From CBFDBF01 sp050304615 (GTDB taxonomy: Bacteria > Pseudomonadota > Gammaproteobacteria > Chromatiales > Chromatiaceae): a DNA stretch of 64,000 nucleotides. Location of the stretch: positions 62,001-126,000 of the forward strand of contig JBNLDW010000004.1 in assembly GCA_050304615.1 (NCBI GenBank), in the 5' to 3' direction. Position numbers and translations under genes: made by a program. Below the pieces are notes generated by a model. It was not told where the DNA came from and did no database searches. It saw only the letters and a program-made list of their open reading frames with translations. Positions 9,868-18,866 of this stretch are shown here, in pieces (the first letter of the stretch is position 1; every line of letters starts with the position of its first letter).

Positions 9868-11130
9868 TTAGCTATTTTTTGCTATTTTCATATTCTTTTC
9901 TGACTGCCAATCTATACCCCGCAGGGCCAATCCAATAAACCCCCACACATACCACTGGTATCCAGGATATATGCCTGGAGTAAGGCCAATTGTGTCAATC
10001 ATCCACATCACAAAAATCATCAGCGCCATGATATTAATCGGCTCAGGTGAGAGAAGAGCCTTCTTAAATACTCGTATACCTATAACGATTAAAAGCATAA
10101 TGTACGTTAATAACGCGATTATACCTCCAGAAATCGTGACTCTCAGGAAATCATTATGACTGCTCCCCCCTGACTTACCCATGCCAAATAATTGATTAAA
10201 TACATCTGCCTCATACCATTCTTCAAATGCAGGGCCCCAAATATGTGCACGTCCACCCAGCACGCGCTTTTCATCTCCCACCCCCTCCAGCGCAGCAGTT
10301 TCCTTACTAAAAAGCGTCTCCACCTCAGATAATATTGCGTTGTGAAAAAAAACACCAACAATCGATACTAGCACTGTAACTAAAATCAAGGCATGAAAAC
10401 GTTTGCGAAAAATCGACCAGATAGTAAGCCAAACACCAGCGATAACAATTGCAGCTTTAGAATACACCTTAAATATCACTGTACCGATCATAGCTCCATA
10501 GAGCAGTAAGATGATCTTAGCTTGCATTGTTCTTGCAAAATATATGGAATATAGAATTACGCCAGCTAATGATAAATATCCGTACGATCGCATTGCAAAC
10601 ACATCATGATATATACCAACATTACGCAGTAGCCCAACCGTATGCCGATAACTCCATACGTGTCCAGTAATAGCCTGATAAATACCAAACATTGTCGGCA
10701 CCATTCCCGCGATAATCAAGGCTATCAATAGGTGCTTAAAATCCCGTTCTGTACGTATAAATGGGTGCAACATGTAATAACCAGCAAACCCATTCAATAC
10801 TCTAAAGAACATTTCGATCGCACTATAAGCCTTACCGGAGGCAAGCATAATCGCGAAACCTACTATATTTGCAACAACAAATAGCGCCCACGCAAGGCCA
10901 CCAGGAACTCGTCTAAACTCATAGGGTCTCTGTAGAATAAGGATGCCTAACACTACTATCGGAACTGCAACACCATTCAACTCCAACGCACTAATTCCAC
11001 CTGCAGCAGTATTCCATGCCGTATCGATTGCTGGTTTAGTGGCGATAGTAAATAACACGCCAATGCGTGGACGACGAATCAGTAATATTATAGCGATACA
11101 AACTAAGCCATAAGCTAATAATGCGTGCAT
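9868..11130 (-). CDS. O-antigen ligase/polymerase-like membrane protein (Wzy-type)
   Basis: 420-residue polytopic membrane protein with about ten hydrophobic segments and a large periplasmic loop between about 270 and 340. The loop is followed by SSHNDFLRVTISGG, matching the HxxFL-type signature of the WzyC/O-antigen ligase superfamily. In a locus with a flippase and a Wzz-type chain-length protein, the natural role is polymerisation of repeat units at the periplasmic face. Ligase function cannot be excluded from sequence alone. It lies 32 bases after the acyltransferase gene on the same strand and is more AT-rich than the flanking core genes. Confidence 0.82.
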   Translation of the reverse strand: MHALLAYGLVCIAIILLIRRPRIGVLFTIATKPAIDTAWNTAAGGISALELNGVAVPIVVLGILILQRPYEFRRVPGGLAWALFVVANIVGFAIMLASGKAYSAIEMFFRVLNGFAGYYMLHPFIRTERDFKHLLIALIIAGMVPTMFGIYQAITGHVWSYRHTVGLLRNVGIYHDVFAMRSYGYLSLAGVILYSIYFARTMQAKIILLLYGAMIGTVIFKVYSKAAIVIAGVWLTIWSIFRKRFHALILVTVLVSIVGVFFHNAILSEVETLFSKETAALEGVGDEKRVLGGRAHIWGPAFEEWYEADVFNQLFGMGKSGGSSHNDFLRVTISGGIIALLTYIMLLIVIGIRVFKKALLSPEPINIMALMIFVMWMIDTIGLTPGIYPGYQWYVWGFIGLALRGIDWQSEKNMKIAKNS

Positions 11131-11162
11131 ATTTACATTAAACCTTTTTTTTGCTTACTGAT

Positions 11163-11639
11163 CTAACTCACATTGCCTGTTTGATTAACTACGGCATCAG
11201 GATTCTTAAATCGATCTATTTCCCTTATCACCCGCGATGGATTTCCTGCAACAACCACTCCTGATGGTACATTTTTTGCGACTACAGCCCCAGCACCAAT
11301 AACGCTGTTATCACCAATTGTTACTCCGGGAAGTATTACAGCATTAACCCCTACAAAAACACCATTGCCTATCCTAACATCACCCTGACCAGGGTCGCCA
11401 AGATGTATATGCATCCTCGCACGATCGTGACTAAGTATTACTGAACCATATGTAATAAAACAGTCATCTCCTATCACAATATTCCCTCTCCTGAGGTCTA
11501 TCTTTGCCCCCATGCTTATCATCGTCCCATTACCTACTTTCACACCAGATGCCTTTAAAAATATCATTCTTATTGCTCTAATGAGGTTTCCTAATGCATG
11601 CACACACCACCTAACCACATTAGCAGTAATTTTCTTCAC
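11163..11639 (-). CDS. Hexapeptide-repeat acyltransferase (WcaF/LbH type)
   Basis: Left-handed beta-helix acyltransferase made of hexapeptide repeats (VGNGTM, IGDDCF, IGNGVF, VGVNAV, IGDNSV, IGAGAV) and ending VPSGVVVAGNPSRVIR, as in CoA-dependent sugar O-acetyltransferases. I place the start at the GTG at 11639 rather than the ATG at 11666. The GTG overlaps the upstream stop by GTGA and has GGAGG seven bases before it, whereas the ATG would overlap the upstream gene by 31 bases. This gives 158 residues. The likely role is acetylation of a sugar in the exopolysaccharide repeat. Confidence 0.85.
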   Translation of the reverse strand: MKKITANVVRWCVHALGNLIRAIRMIFLKASGVKVGNGTMISMGAKIDLRRGNIVIGDDCFITYGSVILSHDRARMHIHLGDPGQGDVRIGNGVFVGVNAVILPGVTIGDNSVIGAGAVVAKNVPSGVVVAGNPSRVIREIDRFKNPDAVVNQTGNVS

Positions 11640-12832
11640 TTCAACACCTCCATAATGTACTCGCATAGCTTTACCGAAATTATGTCAGAGGAAAACTCGT
11701 TTTTTGCGTAATTAGTATTCCTGATACCAATTTGTCTACTTTTAGAAGCATTATTTAATAGCTCAACCAAAGCAGCAGCTAACTTATCCACACTCCCTGT
11801 AGGTACTATCAAACCATGTTTTTGATCTTCAATTATCTCTGAATGAGACCCTACAGGAGTAACAACCACCGGCTTTCCACACGCCATGGCTTCCAAAACA
11901 GACCTTGACATCCCCTCAGAATAACTTGGCAGTGTAAAAACATGGCACCCCATAAGTAAACTAACTTTTTCATCGCCTTTGACTATACCACGGTAATCAT
12001 AATGATCACGTAAGGGACCGCTCAACGTGGACTTGTGTATCTTATATGGATCCTCATAAATAAGTGGCTTACCAGTGCTTTGGTCAAAAAATACCCCCCT
12101 CTCTCCTTTCCGCAATGTTCCGCATACTTGAAATATAACTTCTGGTATTTGTTTAACAACTATAGGGAGTGCTCTCATTAAATCGACATACCCCTTCGCT
12201 TGGGTCATATGACCTAGGAAAAGGATAGTTGGCTTATCGGCGATTTCTATTTTTGATGAGCTTTTGAATTCACTCAAATCAATAGCATTATATAAGACAC
12301 CTATTTTCTCCTGATCAACAAGATCACGAAACTGATCTTTAAGGCAATGCGCCTGTACTAATGCCATCGATACTTTATTACAAGACAATTTCACAAGACG
12401 CTTAACAATATAACTAAAACTGTTGTAATTTAATCTTAGGTGACTCCCACGTAAATGGATAATAACTTTTGCTCGAAACAATCTTGCAAGAAGTATTGTC
12501 CAAACATCACGACCGATCCACCCAATCTGTGTTGGAGTTACTGGATAGTAAACCAGTTGTGGCGAGACCTTCCATAAAGCAATAATCAACCTGCGAAAAT
12601 AAGAGAAGAAAGCTACTATCATGCTTATATCCAGTTTGCCTTTTTCCTTATTAGTAACTCTATGGTTGGTTTGAATATGAGTTATATCAATATTTTCTCT
12701 AAGGATGGCTGATTCAAGAAACACTTTCATCCCTAATTCTGGACCAGAGTATGGTGGAGGGTATGGGCCGACGAATAATACTCTTGTTGAATTACTGATT
12801 GATTTCATTATTCGTATAAAGTCCGATAACAC
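11636..12832 (-). CDS. GT4-family glycosyltransferase
   Basis: GT-B fold retaining glycosyltransferase. The N-terminal domain starts RVLFVGPYPPPYSGPE, the glycine-rich donor entry of GT4 enzymes. The C-terminal domain has LFLGHMTQAKGYVDLMRA and the EX7E motif within SEGMSRSVLEAMACGKPVVV, ending with a helix typical of the family. A start at an internal ATG (MKSISN, about 12808) is equally plausible. It overlaps the acyltransferase start by 4 bases, so the two are coupled. About 230 bases upstream (12833-13062) are AT-rich and hold no gene. Donor and acceptor are unknown. Confidence 0.88.
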   Translation of the reverse strand: MLSDFIRIMKSISNSTRVLFVGPYPPPYSGPELGMKVFLESAILRENIDITHIQTNHRVTNKEKGKLDISMIVAFFSYFRRLIIALWKVSPQLVYYPVTPTQIGWIGRDVWTILLARLFRAKVIIHLRGSHLRLNYNSFSYIVKRLVKLSCNKVSMALVQAHCLKDQFRDLVDQEKIGVLYNAIDLSEFKSSSKIEIADKPTILFLGHMTQAKGYVDLMRALPIVVKQIPEVIFQVCGTLRKGERGVFFDQSTGKPLIYEDPYKIHKSTLSGPLRDHYDYRGIVKGDEKVSLLMGCHVFTLPSYSEGMSRSVLEAMACGKPVVVTPVGSHSEIIEDQKHGLIVPTGSVDKLAAALVELLNNASKSRQIGIRNTNYAKNEFSSDIISVKLCEYIMEVLK

Positions 12833-13062
12833 AGTATATATAATAATTCATAAAGCTACCTGATTAGATATTTTTGTGACAATGCATTTTTCAAGTTACT
12901 CATACACCATGGTATAATATGTGCAAAAAGTCAGTTGGCATTCTTGATTAGATAACTTTCTCCGTATGCATTAAGAGCAAGCATGGCGAAGTATATTGTT
13001 TCATTTCAAATGCATAAACTAGCTACTGCCTCCATTGACTTGCAGTACATTCAGAATAACAT

Positions 13063-14184
13063 TCATAGGGAATATAGTGCTGCATTGACTTGATTACACC
13101 AGTGCTCAATCGACAACTTCTTGGATGTTAAATACGCATTGCATGAATATGTAACCAATAGCTCCTTGCTCTGTAATAAATGCGCCAATCTACTAACATC
13201 GTTTTTCATATTGCCTTCTAAAATAAGCCCGTTATATCCATCTTGCAGATATGCCAATTCAGGTCCATGATTTTCATTATCTATCGTTACAAATGGCCTG
13301 CCATAAGAGAATGCATGTACTATTGACAACCCTGATAATCCAGGCAAGAACACAATTTGAGCAGCTCGCATTTCATCAGATATTATAGCTTCTTCAACAA
13401 CAGCACCTTTGTATATGATATCGCCATCCTTCTCTTGCTCTTTTATTATTTGCTCCGATTCCGGACCATCGCCGATAATGACTAATTTTAATAATGGGAT
13501 CTGCTTTTTAATCTCCCCATAATATCTCATCAGCAAGTCTACTCTTTTGCTAGGAATCAGCCTGCCTATAAACAGTATTCTTGGCTCATCTGGCGGCAAA
13601 CTATATTCATATACCTCATTTATAGCATCGGTATCTAGAGTGTTATTAGCATATGCTGCCTTACGCTTAGGTAATAATCCGCATTCAACAGCACGCTGCA
13701 TGGCCTGCTGAGTGTAAAATATGATCCGATCATATAGACCAAACAGAGCTTTAGTTAACAACCTGTTTATGTACTTATACTTCAATCCTCGTGAACGCAT
13801 GAGAGGATGTGTATATGTAACAAGCATAAACGGGTAAATTCTGCGTATTACTGACAAATACAGAATCACAAATAGATGCTTTTTTTCACATGGCATTAGC
13901 ACCACATCAGGCATATCTTTTCTAATGGTACGCCATAAAGAGGCATAAACAGCCGGACTACTTTGGAATGTTGATTTGGTGGCTGATAAACGCGTGATTT
14001 TAAGTTTGATATTATCCATCTTTTGGGTTTTATGCCCAAGCTCACTCTCCTCGGCACCAGCAATCACTATAATATCAAAGAAGTTACCATGCAGCTTCTC
14101 CAGGAACCGTATTTTATAATGGTTCAAATTCGGTGCAACCCAGAGTATCTTACGCATAACCATATCATCCACCTCTTGCACCAT
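13063..14184 (-). CDS. GT4-like glycosyltransferase, atypical active-site motif
   Basis: GT-B glycosyltransferase of up to 373 residues. The N-terminus RKILWVAPNLNHYKIRFLE and the C-terminal RILFIGRLIPSKRVDLLMRYY followed by LVIIGDGPE are standard GT4 features. The usual EX7E motif is replaced: the corresponding stretch reads LPGLSGLSIVHAFSYGRPFV, with neither Glu. This form occurs in some polysaccharide transferases but makes activity less certain. Alternative starts at codons 8 (14163) and 10 are likely better than 14184, because AGAGGTGG precedes codon 8. The region is markedly AT-rich. It lies 121 bases from the next gene upstream. Confidence 0.8.
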   Translation of the reverse strand: MVQEVDDMVMRKILWVAPNLNHYKIRFLEKLHGNFFDIIVIAGAEESELGHKTQKMDNIKLKITRLSATKSTFQSSPAVYASLWRTIRKDMPDVVLMPCEKKHLFVILYLSVIRRIYPFMLVTYTHPLMRSRGLKYKYINRLLTKALFGLYDRIIFYTQQAMQRAVECGLLPKRKAAYANNTLDTDAINEVYEYSLPPDEPRILFIGRLIPSKRVDLLMRYYGEIKKQIPLLKLVIIGDGPESEQIIKEQEKDGDIIYKGAVVEEAIISDEMRAAQIVFLPGLSGLSIVHAFSYGRPFVTIDNENHGPELAYLQDGYNGLILEGNMKNDVSRLAHLLQSKELLVTYSCNAYLTSKKLSIEHWCNQVNAALYSL

Positions 14185-14305
14185 TTAATAAAGAAGTAAA
14201 ATACCATAGAGCAACAGCATGTTTCTGAGACCCATAACGAGTCAAACCTATACAGAGACGGATGAATATGGAGCCAAATAGACTATTTCCACCTAGCACT
14301 ACTCC

Positions 14306-15424
14306 TTATGTTCTTTCCAGACACTGTAAATACACTTCATCAAACGCTTTTGCCATGCCATCAACATTAAAGCATTGCGCTCTTTCTTTGCGTGCTGTCA
14401 TTTGCACCGGATCGATAAGCTTTCCCTTTTCCCAAAGATTTAGATAATTTTCCAATCGATATGCAAGTCCCTCTATCCCGTTCACCACATCCTCCGGTTC
14501 GAGTGGTTGAATAATTTCTGTGATACCGCCACCATCCTGCAAGACTACTGTTGGTTTTCCTAATGCCAATGTTTCTACTGCAACCAGCCCAAAGGGTTCG
14601 CCGCTAGATGGAAAGACACAGACATCCATCACACCTTGATATGCGCGTGCATTCGGCTGATAACCAGTAAATATTACCAGCTTACTTATCCCAAGTTCTG
14701 CAGCTAATTTTTCGTAATCGTGTCGTAGCGGTCCATCGCCTACAAGTAGCAGACGACAGTCATCACGATTACGCACCAATGCAAACGCTTCTATAAGTCG
14801 ATCAACCCTTTTAAAACCGACAAATCTGCTTGTAGTCCCGACCACAAAGAAGGAGTCCAAATCTTCCCGCAGTTCCAGTAGCTGTTTCTTTTCTGGAACT
14901 GAGGGAACATCTTGATTTATACCATTGTAAATAACCTTGCTTGGTATCTGCTGAAGCGAAAAATATTGTTCCGTCAGATCCTTGGTAAATTGTGAGTTAA
15001 ACGTCATATAGTTGACATGATGCTTAATAAAACGTGACCGCATCACCATTTTGATTTTATCGCGCCAATTACGCCTATGACCAAGACCATAATTACCATG
15101 ATTTGTATAAACTATAGCTCGCCCTGATTTCTTGGCCCAGCTAACAAGTGTAGGCGTAAAGATATGAATATGGACAATATCTGCACGCTGTAATTCATCT
15201 TTGATTATGCCTCCTCTCAACCATCCTGGATCAAAACCGCTCCTTAATTCTGCATTAAATACAGGTATATTTTCTGCCTCAAACTGTGGCTTCATTCTTC
15301 CTTTTGCACGGCCTACGATGACGCCCACTTCGTGCCCTATTTTACGCTGAGCCACACAAAGATCTAACACCAATCGCTCAATCCCACCAAACTCCAAAGA
15401 CCACATAATATGGAGTATATTCAT
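14306..15424 (-). CDS. GT4-family glycosyltransferase
   Basis: GT-B retaining glycosyltransferase. It begins NILHIMWSLEFGGIERLV, the GG-x-E donor-loop motif of GT4 enzymes, and carries VVGTTSRFVGFKRVDRLIEAF, LLLVGDGPLR and the EX7E motif in SSGEPFGLVAVETLALGKPTV. At 372 residues its length is normal. Its start overlaps the stop of the nucleotidyltransferase-fold gene by 4 bases (ATGA). It therefore belongs to a coupled chain flippase, NTase 2, NTase 1, GT4. It likely adds one sugar of the repeat unit in the cytoplasm. Confidence 0.9.
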   Translation of the reverse strand: MNILHIMWSLEFGGIERLVLDLCVAQRKIGHEVGVIVGRAKGRMKPQFEAENIPVFNAELRSGFDPGWLRGGIIKDELQRADIVHIHIFTPTLVSWAKKSGRAIVYTNHGNYGLGHRRNWRDKIKMVMRSRFIKHHVNYMTFNSQFTKDLTEQYFSLQQIPSKVIYNGINQDVPSVPEKKQLLELREDLDSFFVVGTTSRFVGFKRVDRLIEAFALVRNRDDCRLLLVGDGPLRHDYEKLAAELGISKLVIFTGYQPNARAYQGVMDVCVFPSSGEPFGLVAVETLALGKPTVVLQDGGGITEIIQPLEPEDVVNGIEGLAYRLENYLNLWEKGKLIDPVQMTARKERAQCFNVDGMAKAFDEVYLQCLERT

Positions 15425-16389
15425 TGGTTCAGGACCAGACTTGAGGTTAACGGCATAAAATGTGGTAGGTGGCTACTGTTATAATTATGCGCTCTTGCAG
15501 TGTAAGCAAATGCATCTGCAATCAATTCCGGAGTGTTTGTAGTCTTGAATGGTACCTCAATTGTGAACTTATTTACGCGATGCTGTATGGAGATTAACTT
15601 GCGTGCAAGATATGTTGGCGCCCACTTTAATTTCGGTCCATGTGATGACGCGCTTACTTGAGCAGCTGGGCGAATCTCGATATTTCGTCCAATCTTAAAG
15701 CTTGGCTTATTCGGCAGGAATAGTGGTTCAACTCGCAAATGCGAGTCCAAATATTCGGTCAATACTTCCCACAGCGTTTTCAACAACTGGAGAATATCCT
15801 TATTGCTGGGACGCATTTTGAACCACTCCTTGCGCCATTGTGTAATTTGCTCCAAACATGACGATAGCTGCGGTGCATCTGCACCAAGAAACTCTAAGTC
15901 ATAGAGCAACCCTCTGGCGTGCAGCAATAAGCCGCGTATTTTATAGATGCCGTATTCTCGCTCCACAGCCATGTTAATAAGCATTCGCACAAGGAATTCA
16001 CGTGCCCATTGTGCTTTTAAAACAGAGATCTCATCGGGAACACTTGTAATGCATGTTTCAAATTGATCTTCTCCATACAACAAATGGTAGTTATGAAAGA
16101 ATGTAACGTGTCTGCTCTCCTCAAATAATGACTTCGACGTACCAAACAATCTATGCACAAAGAGATAACGCGCCAAGTCTGTTATCCCAGATCTTGGATC
16201 ATGAAGGAATTGTGCTTCGTCATTGAATATAACCACCAAATCTATATCGGATATACCAGGGGCAGATAAGCCACCAATCTGGTAAACTGAAAGAACGTCC
16301 TGATTCTTACTAAAATAATGAGTCATTTGATCAATACAACCCTCATACTCTCCTATTGAAACTAATTTAGGCTCATCTATAAAGATCAT
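15421..16389 (-). CDS. Nucleotidyltransferase-fold protein 1, function unknown
   Basis: 322-residue protein. Near the N-terminus (residues 36-53) it has YQIGGLSAPGISDIDLVV, which fits the GG/GS...DxD signature of the DNA polymerase beta-like nucleotidyltransferase fold (metal Asp48 and Asp50). The rest is mainly helical and I do not recognise it. It is twice the size of a MNT antitoxin and no HEPN partner is adjacent. It overlaps the next gene at both ends by 4 bases and sits between a glycosyltransferase and another protein of the same fold. A role in activating or transferring a nucleotide-linked group for the polysaccharide is possible, but the substrate cannot be read from sequence. Confidence 0.6.
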   Translation of the reverse strand: MIFIDEPKLVSIGEYEGCIDQMTHYFSKNQDVLSVYQIGGLSAPGISDIDLVVIFNDEAQFLHDPRSGITDLARYLFVHRLFGTSKSLFEESRHVTFFHNYHLLYGEDQFETCITSVPDEISVLKAQWAREFLVRMLINMAVEREYGIYKIRGLLLHARGLLYDLEFLGADAPQLSSCLEQITQWRKEWFKMRPSNKDILQLLKTLWEVLTEYLDSHLRVEPLFLPNKPSFKIGRNIEIRPAAQVSASSHGPKLKWAPTYLARKLISIQHRVNKFTIEVPFKTTNTPELIADAFAYTARAHNYNSSHLPHFMPLTSSLVLNQ

Positions 16390-17459
16390 TTAATCATTCC
16401 ATTTGCTTCCGCAGGCTCTTTTAGTCGAAGTCTCATTGCATTAATCAATCTCATCAATCCAACGCTACTCTGCTCCCCATACTGCAATCGCAGCGAGGAA
16501 GGCACCGGCCGACTATGATAACGGCGATGCAGATTTCCAATCAACCCAGGGCGCTGGGAGAAAAAGCATGGAAAAACGCATTGGATATTAGGCCAATCCT
16601 CTCTTATGGCAGATGCTGTATTAACCACCTCCCAGTCGTCTGGTGAAAAATCAACCATCGCAGATATAAAGCTGTCTTTCTTAAACACACCAATGCCATC
16701 ACGTGATTGAACATATAGCGCTGGCAACAGAAGCGCCTTACTGAGCATCGCCTTAAATCGGTAGATATTGGTGAAACAGGATCCGGTACTCAATTCATTT
16801 TCTATACTGTCGGCCAACTTATGGAATTGCGCCAAGCTGCGGTTGCGATCCATGACTGGATTTATATGCAGTTCTTGCATCTCTGATGATGTTAGTTGGC
16901 AAGCATGGTTAAGCACTTCCACTGGCAGGTAATCTTCAGGCCAGGCGTTTACAGCCTGTTCTGGCAACACAAACCAACCATGATGCTGTAATGGATCCTG
17001 CTCATACATAAAACGGCGAGCTTCAAATAGCCTTTGCCCTACATAAGCAAGTCTCACGGCATCATTTAGAACCTTATCTCTCACAACCACCAGCACATCA
17101 AAATCTGAATATGGCACAACTTCACTAGACCCTAAACTACCGTGTAACACCACCGCATACAGATCGTTAACCAAATATTGCTGCAGCCATGCAATCAGGC
17201 GTGCTACACTAGCCGTAGGTTTTCGGCATGGTGGAATACAAACCTTTACATGCGAATCGCTGCGATTGTGTTCTGGAAGTAGAACATGTCCGCAACGCTG
17301 AACAAATGCATTAGCTGTAATTCTAAATGCTGTTTCAGGCGCGAACTCTGCCAAAAGACGCATCTTCAGTGATGCAAAATCCCCATTGACCAAAGAGATC
17401 AATTCCGCATGCCACACTCGCCATGCGCCTAAATTGATTTGTGCATGCGTTTCTTTCAC
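16386..17459 (-). CDS. Nucleotidyltransferase-fold protein 2, function unknown
   Basis: 357-residue protein whose central part (residues 102-126) reads VVLHGSLGSSEVVPYSDFD, a clear pol-beta-type nucleotidyltransferase motif with Gly107-Ser108 and the metal pair Asp119/Asp121. The about 80 residues before it and the helical about 230 residues after it are unfamiliar. It overlaps the flippase start and nucleotidyltransferase protein 1 by 4 bases each, which makes a shared task in polysaccharide assembly likely. It differs from protein 1 in length and in motif position, so the two look like distant relatives rather than a recent duplicate. Confidence 0.65.
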   Translation of the reverse strand: MKETHAQINLGAWRVWHAELISLVNGDFASLKMRLLAEFAPETAFRITANAFVQRCGHVLLPEHNRSDSHVKVCIPPCRKPTASVARLIAWLQQYLVNDLYAVVLHGSLGSSEVVPYSDFDVLVVVRDKVLNDAVRLAYVGQRLFEARRFMYEQDPLQHHGWFVLPEQAVNAWPEDYLPVEVLNHACQLTSSEMQELHINPVMDRNRSLAQFHKLADSIENELSTGSCFTNIYRFKAMLSKALLLPALYVQSRDGIGVFKKDSFISAMVDFSPDDWEVVNTASAIREDWPNIQCVFPCFFSQRPGLIGNLHRRYHSRPVPSSLRLQYGEQSSVGLMRLINAMRLRLKEPAEANGMIK

Positions 17460-18847
17460 TCAGCACCTGGGCTACCAGCCCTATCAATTTTAGATGTCTT
17501 TGACTCCACAGAATCGCTGGAATATAGTGAATTCCGAGCCACCATTGAAACAATAAGGTACTGCGCACTAGTGCCAATAACCACCGCCCATGCCATGCCT
17601 GCTGCATGCCAAGCAGGCGCGAGTAGCATACCGGCAGCAACCATTACACACAACCCAACAGCATGCGCGATCATCTGCATTCTAACGCGTCGCAGATTTA
17701 GCATGAGAGAATTACCCCAAAAGAACAATAGATAAAGCAGACTGGATATTGTCAGTATCCAGAATATCGGTGCAGCATCAGCATAAGTCTCCCCATAAAC
17801 AAATACAATGAGTGGTTGTCCAATATACCAAATCACCAATAACACGAATGTTGAAAATGGAATACCTAATATCACTAACCGACTCAGCATGATACGCAGC
17901 TCATCATAGTGTCCGGCCACAATTGCAGAAGCAATCTGCGGAAAAACTGCTAACGCCAATGCATCACGCGCCAGCAGTATAAAACGCGATAACTTTTTAC
18001 CAATGTCGTAGATACCGACAGCGGCCGGGGATGCAACAGCAGCCAACAGTAACACATCTCCTCTAAGCATTGCCCTGCGCGCAGACATTGCTAATGAATT
18101 ACCGACAGCTAGGCGCAGCATTGGGCGATAATCTCCGGCTAGTTGCATTAAGTTCGCTCTCTTCCATCCTGATGCCTTTTTACTAATCTCACGCCAGGCC
18201 ATAACAATGCTAACCGTGCCACTTAGCACAAGGCAGATTGATGCCCCGTAAATAGCGTTAGCTGGAATCGCAGGCACCAATTGCAAAAATACAAACATGA
18301 ACACCATGCTGATAATTGCAACCACTACATCCATTAAGCAACTTACCTTAAACCGATCCAGAAGCCGGAGAGCTGACTTATTAACCTGATCAACTAGGTT
18401 AAATGCTGCAGCAAATCCCAATACCACCACTGGAACATACAGTCCCGCGTATTCAATAAAGATACTATAAGAAAAGCCTAAAACCACAGCGACTATCAAG
18501 CCGGCAGCAACCGCGATTACTATAGTAGCCAGGTATGTGACTTTGAATAGTGCTTTAAGATTAGTACTGCGGCTATCATGCAGATATCGCGCGCCATAGG
18601 TCATAACGACAGCACCAAGGTTAAGATTTGCCAACTCGATAGCAAATCCTACAAATGCCAAAGCTACCGCATAGGCTGCAAAACCTTCCAACGGGAGCAA
18701 TCGTGCCACGATAATCGAACGAACTAATGCCTCTAAAGTGCGCGCCCCCTTTGCCAACCCCATCCAGCCGCTATTTCCGAGCAACTTTAGCAACCAAGAT
18801 CTGAGATGGAGCGAAGCGGATGCTTTTCCTTGTGGTGTATTATTCAC
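17456..18847 (-). CDS. Polysaccharide flippase (Wzx-like, MOP superfamily)
   Basis: 463-residue membrane protein with 12-14 hydrophobic segments of the oligosaccharide flippase family. It begins after a short polar tail with GWMGLAKGARTLEALVRSIIVARLLPLEGFAAYAVALAF, the usual first two helices. These proteins move the lipid-linked repeat unit across the inner membrane. It leads a tightly packed set with 4-base overlaps (flippase, NTase 2, NTase 1, GT4) and starts 19 bases after the sulfotransferase gene ends. It fits a Wzx/Wzy-type route together with the polymerase at 9868-11130 and the Wzz-like protein at 24827-26587. Confidence 0.88.
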   Translation of the reverse strand: MNNTPQGKASASLHLRSWLLKLLGNSGWMGLAKGARTLEALVRSIIVARLLPLEGFAAYAVALAFVGFAIELANLNLGAVVMTYGARYLHDSRSTNLKALFKVTYLATIVIAVAAGLIVAVVLGFSYSIFIEYAGLYVPVVVLGFAAAFNLVDQVNKSALRLLDRFKVSCLMDVVVAIISMVFMFVFLQLVPAIPANAIYGASICLVLSGTVSIVMAWREISKKASGWKRANLMQLAGDYRPMLRLAVGNSLAMSARRAMLRGDVLLLAAVASPAAVGIYDIGKKLSRFILLARDALALAVFPQIASAIVAGHYDELRIMLSRLVILGIPFSTFVLLVIWYIGQPLIVFVYGETYADAAPIFWILTISSLLYLLFFWGNSLMLNLRRVRMQMIAHAVGLCVMVAAGMLLAPAWHAAGMAWAVVIGTSAQYLIVSMVARNSLYSSDSVESKTSKIDRAGSPGAE

Positions 18848-18866
18848 TTTTCACCGTGATTAATGG

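Noticed and set aside
12900..12940. TATAAT-type promoter on the plus strand in the gap 12833-13062
   Set aside because: No plus-strand gene follows; AT-rich chance match.
15421..17459. HEPN-MNT toxin-antitoxin pair
   Set aside because: Both proteins carry the nucleotidyltransferase motif, both exceed 320 residues, and neither shows a HEPN RxxxxH motif; the overlaps tie them to glycan genes.
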